Shown: in pieces, positions 16,648-24,397 of the stretch
How the letters are laid out: every line of letters starts with the position of its first letter
Numbering within the stretch: the stretch's first letter is position 1
Source: Pseudonocardiales bacterium
GTDB lineage: Bacteria > Actinomycetota > Actinomycetes > Mycobacteriales > Pseudonocardiaceae
Reading direction: 5' to 3'
DNA: 32,870 nucleotides
Assembly (NCBI GenBank): GCA_019247305.1
Contig: JAFAPC010000164.1
Location: forward strand, 1-32,870
The notes under the pieces: generated by a model
What the model saw: only the letters and a program-made list of their open reading frames with translations
The model's database searches: none
What the model was told of the DNA's origin: nothing
Made by a program: the position numbers and the translations under genes

Positions 16648-16661
16648 TAAGGTTGAGGGCT
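16648..16661 (+). promoter_or_regulatory. TANNNT box 8 nt before GTG of HTH-TPR gene 1
   Basis: TAAGGT at 16648-16653 is followed by exactly 8 nt and then GTG 16662. The two paralogues have TACGAT at the same distance. This places transcription start at or next to the start codon, i.e. leaderless mRNA, which is common in actinobacteria. No convincing -35 is seen. Confidence 0.5.
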
Positions 16662-18182
16662 GTGACGGTCAACGAGGGGGAGCTGGCGGCTGATCGGGTC
16701 CAACTGGGGATCCTGCGACGGAAACTTGGGGAGCACCTGGCTACCTATCGCAGGGCCGCCGGGGTCTCCCAACCCGAACTCAGCCAAGCCATGCGCCGAA
16801 CCCGCACCACCGTGTCCAAAGTCGAACACGGCACCCGGGGGATGCCCGAGGCCTCGTGGCGAATCGCCGATGAGGTGTGCGGCGCTGACGGTGCCCTCAT
16901 CGCCGAATACCAGGCGTTGGCGGAGGCCGAGCAGGACTACCGTGAACGGTGGCGGGCCCACCAGCGCCAGGCACGGCAGGCAGCGGCGCAGCCCGCTGCG
17001 GATTCCCTGCGGGCCGCACCCGTACCGTCGCTGATGGCGCGGAACCATGGCCACACGGGTGAACGCGAAGGACGCCCGAAGATCAGCGGTGTGGAGGCTG
17101 AGCTGGCTGAGGAACTCATGCGGCAGCTGGTCGCGACCCTGGCGCGGTCCCTAGGCCGTCGCAAGGCACTGCAGGTCGCCAGGTGGTCGCTGGGGATCGT
17201 GGGCCTGGCCGGCCTGGACGCTGACGAGTGCACCCGGGTGGTGCTGGCGGTGACCTCTCCGCACCGGGTGGATACCCGAGTGGTGAAAAACCTGGCGACC
17301 ACGCTCGCTTATTGCAAGCGTCAGGAAGACACCCTCGGACCGTGCGAGGTGCTGGATACCGTTATTGCGCAGCAGGAGATCGTGCGCCATCTCCTCGACG
17401 GCGACTGCCCAGAGAACTTACGCCGACCACTGAGCACCGTCGACAGTGACATGGCCACCACCATCGGTAACTATCTCCGCGATATGGGCCAGCCCGACGC
17501 GGCACGGCGTTATTTCGACCGCGGCCGCCGCGCTGCTCACCAGGCCCACAACCCAGCGTGCGCCGCCTACGCGGCAGCCAACACCAGCATTGCAGCATTC
17601 CTGCGCCACGACACACCCACCGCCGTGGATACCGCCGCCGCTGCGCGCAGCTTGGCCGCACGCACTGATGACGCCCGACTCAAAGCTTTCGCCGAACTGC
17701 AAGCCGCTGCCGCGTACGCGCTTGAGGGCCAATACGGGTTGTGCATGGCCGCGTGCGAGCGAGCTCAGGAATTCCTCACCAACGACAACGGGCCTGCCCC
17801 AGGTTCACTGGCATACTGGGTACACGAAGGCACCCTGGACAGCCGGCGCAGCATGTACCTCTCACTACTGGGCCGACCCCACGACGCCGTCGAGGCCGCC
17901 ACCAATGCCTTAGCACGATACGAACACACCCCCTACGTGCACTACCAGGCAAAGTGCGCAGTAAGACTGGGCACCGCGCTCGCGCTCTCTGAGGAAATCA
18001 CCGAGGCCGCGCGCGTACTCGGCGACGCGGCCAGCTTCGCACACCTGTCCCCCCGGCTCACCGCAGAACTCCACGCCGCCCGAGCCCTCATGAAACCCTG
18101 GGACACCACCCCAGCCGTCACCACCCTCGACGCCCAACTCGACGCCTACGGACTCAGGCCCAGCACCGCGCCGTCCTGGTGA
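16662..18182 (+). CDS. XRE-family HTH regulator with TPR-like C-terminal domain (paralogue 1)
   Basis: The 506-residue product begins MTVNEGELAADRVQLGILRR. An XRE-type helix-turn-helix lies at about residues 20-70 (EHLATYRRAAGVSQPELSQA and then TTVSKVEHGTRGMPEASWRI). A polar linker rich in Gln and Ala follows. From about residue 180 there are helical TPR-like repeats (IGNYLRDMGQPDAARRYFDRG; YLSLLGRPHDAVEAATNAL; LGTALALSEEITEAARVLGD). Such proteins are cytoplasmic regulators whose TPR part senses a peptide or partner. The frame is open to 16380, but start GTG 16662 is fixed by homology to paralogues 2 and 3 and by the TANNNT box. The conserved inverted repeat lies upstream. No divergent partner gene remains on its left. 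Confidence 0.87.
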   Translation: MTVNEGELAADRVQLGILRRKLGEHLATYRRAAGVSQPELSQAMRRTRTTVSKVEHGTRGMPEASWRIADEVCGADGALIAEYQALAEAEQDYRERWRAHQRQARQAAAQPAADSLRAAPVPSLMARNHGHTGEREGRPKISGVEAELAEELMRQLVATLARSLGRRKALQVARWSLGIVGLAGLDADECTRVVLAVTSPHRVDTRVVKNLATTLAYCKRQEDTLGPCEVLDTVIAQQEIVRHLLDGDCPENLRRPLSTVDSDMATTIGNYLRDMGQPDAARRYFDRGRRAAHQAHNPACAAYAAANTSIAAFLRHDTPTAVDTAAAARSLAARTDDARLKAFAELQAAAAYALEGQYGLCMAACERAQEFLTNDNGPAPGSLAYWVHEGTLDSRRSMYLSLLGRPHDAVEAATNALARYEHTPYVHYQAKCAVRLGTALALSEEITEAARVLGDAASFAHLSPRLTAELHAARALMKPWDTTPAVTTLDAQLDAYGLRPSTAPSW

Positions 18183-18320
18183 CCCGGAAGTTCCGGTCCG
18201 CGCACCTGAACGACCGCAACCTCCCATCCTCGTCATTGCCCCCCGATAGCCTTTGTAATTCCGCCGGGAGCAGTGGCGTGTCGCCGATGAAGCGTCAGCG
18301 GGGCGGCCGGGGAGGGATCT

Positions 18321-18815
18321 CTCACTCGCCACCTCGTGCCCGGACTCGGCGCGCATCGGATCGACAAACTCGAACCCGAGCACATCGAGAAGCTCTACAG
18401 AGGGATGATCCGCTCGGGTCTGGCCGCAGGGACAGTGACCACGCCCACCGGACCTTACGAGCCTCGCTGAGCGAGGCCGTGAAGCGCCAGCACGTCGCGA
18501 TGGTTGCCCGCCCACCCCGACGCGATGACGAGGAGATCGAGCCGCTGACCGTCAGCGAAGACCGGCGGTTGCTCGCCGTGGCGGGCACGCGACCAAACGC
18601 GGCCCGCTGGGCAATCACGCCCACCCTCGGGCTGCGCCAAGGCGAAGCACTCGGGCTGCGGTGGCCACTAGTCGACCTCAGCGCCCGCTAGCTCCGTGTC
18701 TGCCACGGCCTGCAACGCCGAGCCTGGCAACACGGATGCAGCGACCCCCACCAATGCGGAGCGCGCTACCACAAAAGGACGCCCTGCAAGCCGGGATGCC
18801 AGCGGCACCCGAGGT
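18321..18815 (+). pseudogene. Tyrosine integrase fragment, frameshifted
   Basis: Three frames carry successive pieces of one tyrosine integrase. HLVPGLGAHRIDKLEPEHIE and LYRGMIRSGLAAGTV belong to the core-binding domain. After a one-base loss near 18436 come HAHRTLRASLSEAVKR and EPLTVSEDRRLLAVAG, then LTLGLRQGEALGLRW-like sequence containing the first catalytic Arg. After a further shift near 18690 comes LRVCHGLQRRAWQHGCSDPH and QCGARYHKRTPCKPGCQRHP, a segment typical of actinobacterial ICE integrases. The N-terminus and the HxxR...Y catalytic end are missing. It is strong evidence that this interval was once an integrative element. Confidence 0.8.
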
Positions 18816-19302
18816 GAAACGAACCAGCAGCGCGCGATCACCGTCGGACAGCAGTCTGATGACCGGTTCGAGCAACGAGCGTGCCTCGCCCTGCGTTACC
18901 TGCAGAGCTCGCACCGTCCAGTCGGTGAGCCAGGAGCCGCTGCGGGGCCGGAGACTGTCGAAGTCGGTTCCGGCGGCAGTAGTCAAGAAGATCGGCGCTG
19001 GCCTGCCGCGCGGGAACTTCTGCATGCTCCGCGGTGCGCTTGGAAAGCGAGCCTCGTACCGAGCAGCGCGCGGCGGGTGCCCCTGGAGTCATGCGCCAGC
19101 CACTCGCCAGTGAATCCGAGCCGGTTCACGAAGTCGGGCGGAGCGACGGCGTAGAGATCAGCCGGATCCACCGCAGCGAAAGCCCGGCTGCCCTCGACTA
19201 GACTCCGAGGAGTGTCTCCGGTCGCACGCAGCACCGCCGAACGCAGGTTGAACTGAAAGGCCCGTCCCGCCACGAAGGCGGCGCGGTTGAAACGGCGTCC
19301 GC
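18816..19302 (-). pseudogene. Unrecognised minus-strand gene remnant, cut at the integrase junction
   Basis: Directly after the PIN-like gene, the minus strand encodes protein-like sequence (FNRAAFVAGRAFQFNLRSAV, SLVEGSRAFAAVDPADLYAV, PDFVNRLGFTGEWLAHDSRG). A frameshift near 19030 then leads into PAPIFLTTAAGTDFDSLRPR and LEPVIRLLSDGDRALLVRF. The reading ends at about 18815, where the integrase relic begins on the other strand. No start codon is clear; CTG overlapping the PIN gene's TGA is conceivable. I do not recognise the family. It probably belonged to the same operon as the toxin-antitoxin genes upstream. Confidence 0.45.
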
Positions 19303-19743
19303 TCAGATATTCATGCGGCGCAGGGTCGTCCGAGTCGCAGAGTAGATGAATGGACCAGGTTCGTCGATGAGACGCTCGATCGCCCGCCACTGGCTCATGA
19401 AAATCTCCAGTTGTGCCCAGGTCGTTTGGGCCTCCGCGCTGGACAGCGCGATCATGCAGGCGTCGTTCCTGCGGACGGCAGCGATCTCGGCTGTGCGCTC
19501 GGCGATGCGGCGATCACGGGTGACGATGAGCCATCCGAGGCGCGCAACCTCGGGGATCCACACCGTGTCCGGCGTCCCGCGGTCGGTGATCACGCACGCA
19601 GGCCGCTCGCGCCGGTGCACGACGCCGCCGGGATCGCCCGGGTAGGTCACGTCCGGTCGCAGCGTGACGAGCACCTTGGCCAAGCCGAGGACGTCGGCGT
19701 CGAGGTAGAAGCGGACCGTCGCTGGTTTGGACGATGAGCTCAC
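19303..19743 (-). CDS. PIN-like toxin of a VapBC45-type pair
   Basis: The 146-residue PIN-like protein contains VRFYLDADVLGLAKVL with acidic residues at the first active-site position. It also has VITDRGTPDTVWIPEVARLG, WLIVTRDRRI with the conserved Asp-Arg, and a C-terminal helix region. It resembles the PIN-like toxin of mycobacterial VapBC45 (Rv2019). The GTG start overlaps the antitoxin stop by four bases (GTGA). RNase activity is inferred from the family. The downstream minus-strand remnant may once have been co-transcribed. Confidence 0.75.
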   Translation of the reverse strand: MSSSSKPATVRFYLDADVLGLAKVLVTLRPDVTYPGDPGGVVHRRERPACVITDRGTPDTVWIPEVARLGWLIVTRDRRIAERTAEIAAVRRNDACMIALSSAEAQTTWAQLEIFMSQWRAIERLIDEPGPFIYSATRTTLRRMNI

Positions 19744-20417
19744 GCCGCGTGCAAGGGCATCTCGTATGCCAGCGCCCAGCGGACGTCGCTGACGTCCAGG
19801 TCGAAGGCGTCAGCTATCTCGTGCTCGTCCTCACCCCCGGAGGCGTGCTCCCAGATCACCTCCGTGCTGACACCGCCGATGGCCGGTTTCCCGAAGCGGA
19901 CCCCTGGGGTCATCCGTACCGGTGAGTCAGGATCATCGTGCGGACGCCAGCCGACAGCGATGTCGTCTTCCCACGTCACGCGCTTGAAGTACTCGTCTGA
20001 GGGGGCTGTGAGGACATACTGACCGCGCACCTCAGCCACAAGACAGAATTCCGCGTCGAGTCCCGCCGCGTCCTGAGCCTCATGCACCAGTTGGCGATCG
20101 ATGACAAAGGGGCGTCGGTCCGCGAGGGGGTACGGTATCCCGTACCGGTCCCGGAGCCGGTCGATGAACGCACGGAGTTCAGCCATCGGCACGTTGCGGT
20201 CACGCCGGTACATTCGCAGCAGCCCGGCTTCCACGAACTCCGCCCAGGTGACCGGGGCCCGCTCACCACGGGGCTCGGGCCGGATCACCGGTCGGTAGAT
20301 CTTGCCACGCCGAGTCCCGCCCTCGAGCCAGTAATTCAGGGTGCTCTGGGAAAGCCGCAGCAGCCGCGCTGCCTCGGCCTCGGAGAACATCTCACGATCA
20401 AGAACGCTGGCGCTCAC
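19740..20417 (-). CDS. DUF433/MerR-like antitoxin of a VapBC45-type pair
   Basis: The 225-residue product has an N-terminal MerR-like HTH (FSEAEAARLLRLSQSTLNYW). A middle region follows (VTWAEFVEAGLLRMYRRDRN, PMAELRAFIDRLRDRYGIPY). A C-terminal DUF433-like domain (VRFGKPAIGGVSTEVIWEHA then DEHEIADAFDLDVSDVRWAL) completes it. This layout matches Rv2018, the antitoxin of VapBC45. It is first in the pair, as expected for autoregulation. The GTG start is used; the length is normal and there are no lesions. Confidence 0.78.
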   Translation of the reverse strand: MSASVLDREMFSEAEAARLLRLSQSTLNYWLEGGTRRGKIYRPVIRPEPRGERAPVTWAEFVEAGLLRMYRRDRNVPMAELRAFIDRLRDRYGIPYPLADRRPFVIDRQLVHEAQDAAGLDAEFCLVAEVRGQYVLTAPSDEYFKRVTWEDDIAVGWRPHDDPDSPVRMTPGVRFGKPAIGGVSTEVIWEHASGGEDEHEIADAFDLDVSDVRWALAYEMPLHAA

Positions 20418-20607
20418 TCAACCAGTCTCGCATCCCGGACTGACACTCCTGGAACAACGGCACCCGCCACACAGTTCACACTCTGGTGGCCGCTCACCGC
20501 CGGGTGAAGCGCGCCGATGGTCGCGGATGGAGCGAGCGCATCGATCTCCACCAGCGCCGCACGCCGCACGAAATCCGACTAAAATTGCCATTTACACGGG
20601 TCAGAGG

Positions 20608-20801
20608 TGGTGGCCAGGGACGGGGTCGAACCGCCGACCTTCCGATTTTCAGGACTCCGGTGATCTGTCCGCGCCCGGTCAGCACCGTCCGTGACCTGCG
20701 CCGAAACAGTCTCGCGGTAGCTGGCGGACGCCCCCGAACGAAGACGAATGAGACGGAAAGAGAGACGACTCGGGGCAAGCAGAGCTGGAACAGATCAGCC
20801 G
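20608..20801 (-). repeat. att-like repeat 2: tRNA-Phe 3' half with intact CCA
   Basis: Minus strand 20653-20608 reads CTGAAAATCGGAAGGTCGGC, then the T arm GGTTCGACC, the acceptor CCTGGCC, discriminator A and a complete CCA. This is the best preserved of the three copies and shows a GAA anticodon in its loop, so tRNA-Phe. The conserved arm runs on to 20801 (atgagacggaaagagagacg is shared by all copies). Sequences left of the CCA differ from the other copies, so identity ends at the tRNA 3' end, as at an att core. Confidence 0.88.
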
Positions 20802-21144
20802 CGCGTCCGGTATTGGAGGGGGACGGGCGCTGCCGCAGGTGATCGCGACGACGCCCTATCACACGCACGGGCAGCGCGCCAGCTTGCCCACCAGATCCGC
20901 TCCTACCGGCACATCAGATGGCCGCCCGGGGATGTCGGCCCCTCGGGTGACCTGGCGACTCCCTTCACCGGCATCCCCATCGACCTTGCCGAGAGCCACC
21001 TGGAGGTGGTTTGCCTCGTTTGCTGCCAGACCGCCGCTGCCCAGCCGTGGTCGGGCTCCCCCGTTGTCCCTGCACGAATCCGCTCGTGGCAGGACGAGGA
21101 ATCCCTGATAGAGTGTGGAAAGTTCCTGGAAACCTAGGAGTTCG
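20802..21144. other. Short stretch with an unassigned plus-strand frame
   Basis: A plus-strand frame to 21137 has GC-rich third positions and reads ALSHARAARQLAHQIRSY, TPFTGIPIDLAESHLEVVC and RIRSWQDEESLIECGKFLET. It has no start of its own and continues from the att repeat, so it may be the tail of a gene cut at recombination. The AGGAG ribosome site for the next gene is at its end. Confidence 0.3.
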
Positions 21145-21975
21145 ATGCTGTCTGTCCCGCCCGCACCCCGCTTCCGAATGACGAGTGCGCCGCTTGTCGA
21201 AGCGGTGGCGCAGGTGCACTTCCCGATTGTGGCTCGCTTGCAGTCGCTAGAAGGTATCGCCCCACTACAGGACGCCCTGTTCGACGTCTTTCCGTACCTG
21301 ACGCAGCAGGTCGTGCAAGAGATGTCCCTCATGAGCGGGCCAGCCGGCCCAGCCGTTCCGGAGAGCGCCAAGTCAGTGATCCACCAGTTTGCCGATGACG
21401 ACGGATGGAGACTGTCAGTCACCGTCAGTAGCGCAAGCCTGTTGGTCGGTCCGCAGTACGCGGGCGTGGACGACTTCGCCGGCCGGTTCCGGCGAATCTG
21501 CGCGGCCCTGCATGATGTTGGACGGATCCGGCGCTGCGATAGGTTGGGCGCGCGCTACCTAGACTTGGTCGAGCTGAACGACGGCAGCGACGAGTGGGCG
21601 TCCTGGTTTCGACCCGACATCATCGGCTTGGCGCGCCCCGACCTGTCAGACGGTAGCTTGATCGCCTCGCTGACCGAAACTCGGCTGCAGCAAGAGCCCA
21701 GCGGGACGCTCTCCGGGCTCGCCGGTCCCATGCTGGGCGTCATACGGCATGGCGTCGTTCCCCCTGGGTCCGTCGTCCAGGGGGTTCCTCCGCGCCCGAT
21801 TGATCATAGAGCGTTCCTGCTTGACATGGACACCTACCTGCAATCGCCACAGCCATTCGAGCCGGAGCGGCTCACCGAGCAGTACATGACGCTGCACAAC
21901 GAGATCGAGAAGGTGTTTCACTGGGCAGTGACAGACGCTGGACGGGAGCAGTTCGGCTACGAGCTAAGGGCTTGA
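21145..21975 (+). CDS. TIGR04255 family protein, operon gene 1
   Basis: The 276-residue product (MLSVPPAPRFRMTSAPLVEA, VAQVHFPIV) begins with the N-terminal motif of the TIGR04255 family, in which P-L-V-E-A-V..V.F is diagnostic. It continues with GWRLSVTVSSASLLV, RLGARYLDLVELND, HRAFLLDMDTYLQ and LHNEIEKVFHWAVTDAGREQ, all family-typical. TIGR04255 proteins are sporadically distributed in bacteria, have no known activity and tend to sit in accessory islands. ATG 21145 has AGGAG 4 nt upstream; the frame is open to 21115 without a better start. The stop is 12 bp before the HTH gene. Confidence 0.82.
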   Translation: MLSVPPAPRFRMTSAPLVEAVAQVHFPIVARLQSLEGIAPLQDALFDVFPYLTQQVVQEMSLMSGPAGPAVPESAKSVIHQFADDDGWRLSVTVSSASLLVGPQYAGVDDFAGRFRRICAALHDVGRIRRCDRLGARYLDLVELNDGSDEWASWFRPDIIGLARPDLSDGSLIASLTETRLQQEPSGTLSGLAGPMLGVIRHGVVPPGSVVQGVPPRPIDHRAFLLDMDTYLQSPQPFEPERLTEQYMTLHNEIEKVFHWAVTDAGREQFGYELRA

Positions 21976-21987
21976 TTGGGAGTCGGA

Positions 21988-22557
21988 ATGACCTTGATGC
22001 ACACGACCGGCACGGTGGTGCCCGGGAGGCCGCCCTCTTTAGCTCTGCTCGGAGACGAGCATGTTCCGTTCATGCGTACGGATCGCGTCGTGCCCAGCCT
22101 CGAAGCCCTACTAGCGCAGTACACGGGGTGGCTCATGCTTCCCGCCCGTATGGCCCCGACCGCATCGACGCTGCCGAGCCTCACACGACATTGCCGCAGC
22201 CTGACGGGCTGGTCCACCCGCGACCTCGCCCCCGTCCTTCGGACGTCTCACACCACGGTGAGAATGTTCGAGACCGACGGACGTGTGACCGTTCGCTCGC
22301 GTGACGCCGCCTCTCGCGTCCGGCCACTGCTGGCGGTGCTCAGCCGGCTCGCTCGAGTCGCCGGCAGCCCTGAGCGGCTAGCGCTGGCGCTCGCCACTCC
22401 GCTGGACACGGGCGAAAAACCCATCGACCTCCTTACCCAACAAAAGTGGGCGCGAGCGTTCACGGTCGGCTTGGACGTCCTGCGCGGCCCGCGGCCGCTC
22501 ATGCTGGCGCCCTTGGACGGGTGGGATGCGCAGCCAGGGACCCGGGAGATGCGCTGA
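21988..22557 (+). CDS. HTH protein, operon gene 2
   Basis: This 189-residue protein has a helix-turn-helix-like segment at its centre (LTGWSTRDLAPVLRTSHTTV then RMFETDG). Its helical C-terminal part (RLARVAGSPERLALALATPL, EKPIDLLTQQKWARAF) faintly recalls the C-terminal portion of Xre/MbcA-type antitoxins. ATG 21988 is chosen because GGGAG lies 5 nt upstream; TTG 21976 is in frame. It sits between the TIGR04255 gene (12-bp gap) and the third gene (stop overlaps as CTGA). A role as regulator or antitoxin of the module is inference. Confidence 0.72.
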   Translation: MTLMHTTGTVVPGRPPSLALLGDEHVPFMRTDRVVPSLEALLAQYTGWLMLPARMAPTASTLPSLTRHCRSLTGWSTRDLAPVLRTSHTTVRMFETDGRVTVRSRDAASRVRPLLAVLSRLARVAGSPERLALALATPLDTGEKPIDLLTQQKWARAFTVGLDVLRGPRPLMLAPLDGWDAQPGTREMR

Positions 22558-23357
22558 CTCGTCCGACGTCCCTGTCTGACTGCCATCCCGACAGCGCCCG
22601 CGAGCGCGGTTGGCGCCAGGGCTGCCAGCTCACCCTCGACCTTCCGCTTGAGCATGTGACGGTTCGCGACAACCGCCCATATGCCGTGCGGGACGTACAC
22701 GGGCATTGGCTCGTTGCCGAGCAGGACTGCGACCTGGCCCACCGTGCACTTGTCGGCTCCAGCTACACGTTGGAACTCCGGGCGGTGTGGCACGACGATG
22801 CGCCCAGAGATTGGGGGATCCGCAACACGCGGTTCTTGCTGGACGCCAGCGGCGCCTACCTCAACGCTGAGGTGCCCGTCGTCCGCGTCACCCTCGACGT
22901 ACTCGACCTCGCGAAGCACCTCACGTGTCCCCATCCCCCCTCCGGCCAGCGCCTCAAGACGTGGCTCGGATTACGTTACGACCGACCCGCGATCCACGAG
23001 GCTTACGCGAAGCTCGCGGGCAAGCTCGCTGAGCGGCTGAAGAAGAAAAGCCGCCGCGAGCTGGGCGAGCGTCTACGGGACGTCCTCGCGACCTTCCAAA
23101 CCGTGGAAGGCGAGTCCGAGTACACCCTCGTCGCGGTCCTGCCGCACGCGACCGCGACCCCGGAGCTGCTCGACCGAGTCCGGCAGTGGCTGGCCGACGT
23201 GGCCCTCGAAGTGCCCGAAACCCTCGGTCGGCCCGTCGACATCGAAGCCCGAACCGACCGGCAGGTATCCCTCGCGTTCCTTGAGGAGTCCTACGGGCTG
23301 GCTGTGTCGACTTTGAGCTGGCCTGTCAACGAACCCGGTCCGATCGGCGCCGTTTGA
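22554..23357 (+). CDS. Unknown protein with QDCDLA motif, operon gene 3, probable CTG start
   Basis: The 267-residue protein begins, if CTG 22554 is used, MTRPTSLSDCHPDSARERGW. It then reads RQGCQLTLDLPLEHV and HWLVAEQDCDLAHRALVG. The QG...V..QDCDLA pattern is the most conserved-looking part. A charged helix (AYAKLAGKLAERLKKKSRRE) and a C-terminal region (EYTLVAVLPHATATPELLD, QVSLAFLEESYGLAVSTLSW) follow. No ATG, GTG or TTG lies at a sensible place; CTG 22554 has GGGAG 5 nt upstream and overlaps the HTH stop as CTGA, mirroring ATGA coupling. GTG 22446 lies deep in the HTH gene. I do not know a function. Confidence 0.72.
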   Translation: MTRPTSLSDCHPDSARERGWRQGCQLTLDLPLEHVTVRDNRPYAVRDVHGHWLVAEQDCDLAHRALVGSSYTLELRAVWHDDAPRDWGIRNTRFLLDASGAYLNAEVPVVRVTLDVLDLAKHLTCPHPPSGQRLKTWLGLRYDRPAIHEAYAKLAGKLAERLKKKSRRELGERLRDVLATFQTVEGESEYTLVAVLPHATATPELLDRVRQWLADVALEVPETLGRPVDIEARTDRQVSLAFLEESYGLAVSTLSWPVNEPGPIGAV

Positions 23358-23639
23358 TTGTCTACTTCGGACGGCAACGTCAGGAATCGGCGCGGTAAGC
23401 ATTAGCGGGGGTCCGGTGCTCCAGCAGGCCCGCACGCAGGGCTGGGCGCTGGCTGCGCTCGACGTTGGGATCGGCACCCAGAATCTACCAGCCCAAGCAG
23501 GAACTCGGCGCTGGTGAAGCGCACCGCCGACGGGGTGTCGAACAGGGCGGGGATACGCAGGCCGAAGCGCTGGTGGTCGGGAAGGGGAGTGCGACAAGCG
23601 CACCGTAGCCAACAGATGTTCGAGTAGCCGAGGACGCCA
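23358..23639. other. Decayed stretch, minus-strand protein-like pieces
   Basis: The minus strand holds protein-like pieces ending at a TGA at 23380 (ALFDTPSAVRFTSAEFLLGL, then after a shift NVERSQRPALRAGLLEHRTP and ANAYRADS). No start, no single frame and no recognised family; treated as degraded sequence. Confidence 0.3.
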
Positions 23640-23736
23640 CTTCGCAGCGAACTCCGGCGAGAAACAGGGCCGCGAGGTACTGGATGTTGACACCGTGCCA
23701 GCGCTACAGGGTGGCCTCGACGAGTTTGAACGCCAT
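23640..23736 (-). pseudogene. Possible IS256-family transposase C-terminal relic
   Basis: MAFKLVEATL, then a stop, then RWHGVNIQYLAALFLAG resembles the C-terminal tail typical of actinobacterial IS256 transposases (AFKLIEAAQ.RWRAVNAPHLVALVRAG). Only about 30 residues remain, with an internal TAG. No terminal inverted repeats were found. Confidence 0.4.
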
Positions 23737-23838
23737 GGCGAGGAGGCCGCGCGGAAAAGGATCACGGTGACGATATGGCAAGATGATGGTAACAATAGAA
23801 TTGTTGATCTTATGGGTTCTATCCTGCGCGACTTGGTA

Positions 23839-24063
23839 TTACTTTCGGAAAATCCGCTTGGACGTGGTTACCCGTTTGACTAACGGACCCATGAGGCCAG
23901 TTAAGCCGATCACGGCGATGCCAGCAATGATCGCGAGTACACTAACCGCACCGATGCCACCCAGCCATTGTCCGCTGATGGCGGCGAGCGTGATGCCCAC
24001 TGGTGGCCACGCCCAGGGTGAGCGCCACAACACCGGTCGTCGCGACGACAGGTGATCACTCAT
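23839..24063 (-). CDS. Small two-helix membrane protein
   Basis: The 74-residue product from ATG 24063 (MSDHLSSRRPVLWRSPWAWP) has two hydrophobic helices (PVGITLAAISGQWLGGIGAV, then VLAIIAGIAVIGLTGLMG). It ends with a basic tail (VKRVTTSKRIFRK), which predicts a cytoplasmic C-terminus. It is divergent from the 24161 gene. No family is recognised and the ribosome site is weak. Confidence 0.5.
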   Translation of the reverse strand: MSDHLSSRRPVLWRSPWAWPPVGITLAAISGQWLGGIGAVSVLAIIAGIAVIGLTGLMGPLVKRVTTSKRIFRK

Positions 24064-24129
24064 ACCGACAAGCCTGACATCCGACCGCGATGATCGCGGT
24101 CGAGGGCAGACGAGGCAGGCCCGAGCGCG

Positions 24130-24135
24130 TATACT
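24130..24135 (+). promoter_or_regulatory. Possible -10 box TATACT before the membrane protein cassette
   Basis: TATACT lies 26 bp upstream of GTG 24161, in an otherwise GC-rich divergent intergenic region. No good -35 was seen. Confidence 0.35.
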
Positions 24136-24160
24136 TCCCGCATCTGAGGCACTGCTGCGG

Positions 24161-24397
24161 GTGGAGGCAGAAGATGGGTACCCAGTGTACGTGGTCGTAC
24201 TGATGACCGCGACGCCGCCCCCTGACATGCCCGGATACGGCCAGCGCCGGCCAGAGGAGGTACGGTGCACAAAGCACCGCCTTTGGGCATACCGCGTAAA
24301 AGGCAAGCTTTGGTGCCCCGTGGGCCACCCTGTCAACGCGGACGGGTCTCCCAAGGACGAGGGCCCGGGGAGCAGCCAACGTGACGAGCGTCAGTGA
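24161..24397 (+). CDS. Small protein with a Cys/His cluster, upstream of 4-TM protein
   Basis: The 78-residue product has a compact core RCTKHRLWAYRVKGKLWCPV followed by GHPV. Two Cys and two His (CxxH...CxxGH) suggest a small zinc ribbon-like fold. GTG 24161 is the first start; ATG 24203 (MTATPPPDMPGYG) is an alternative. Its 3' end overlaps the next gene by 17 bp, so the two are likely co-translated. No known family is recognised. Confidence 0.5.
   Translation: MEAEDGYPVYVVVLMTATPPPDMPGYGQRRPEEVRCTKHRLWAYRVKGKLWCPVGHPVNADGSPKDEGPGSSQRDERQ

Noticed and set aside
16380..16661. N-terminal extension of HTH-TPR paralogue 1
   Set aside because: The frame is open, but it covers the conserved inverted repeat and promoter box; paralogues align only from MTVNEGEL or MTVTEGEL.
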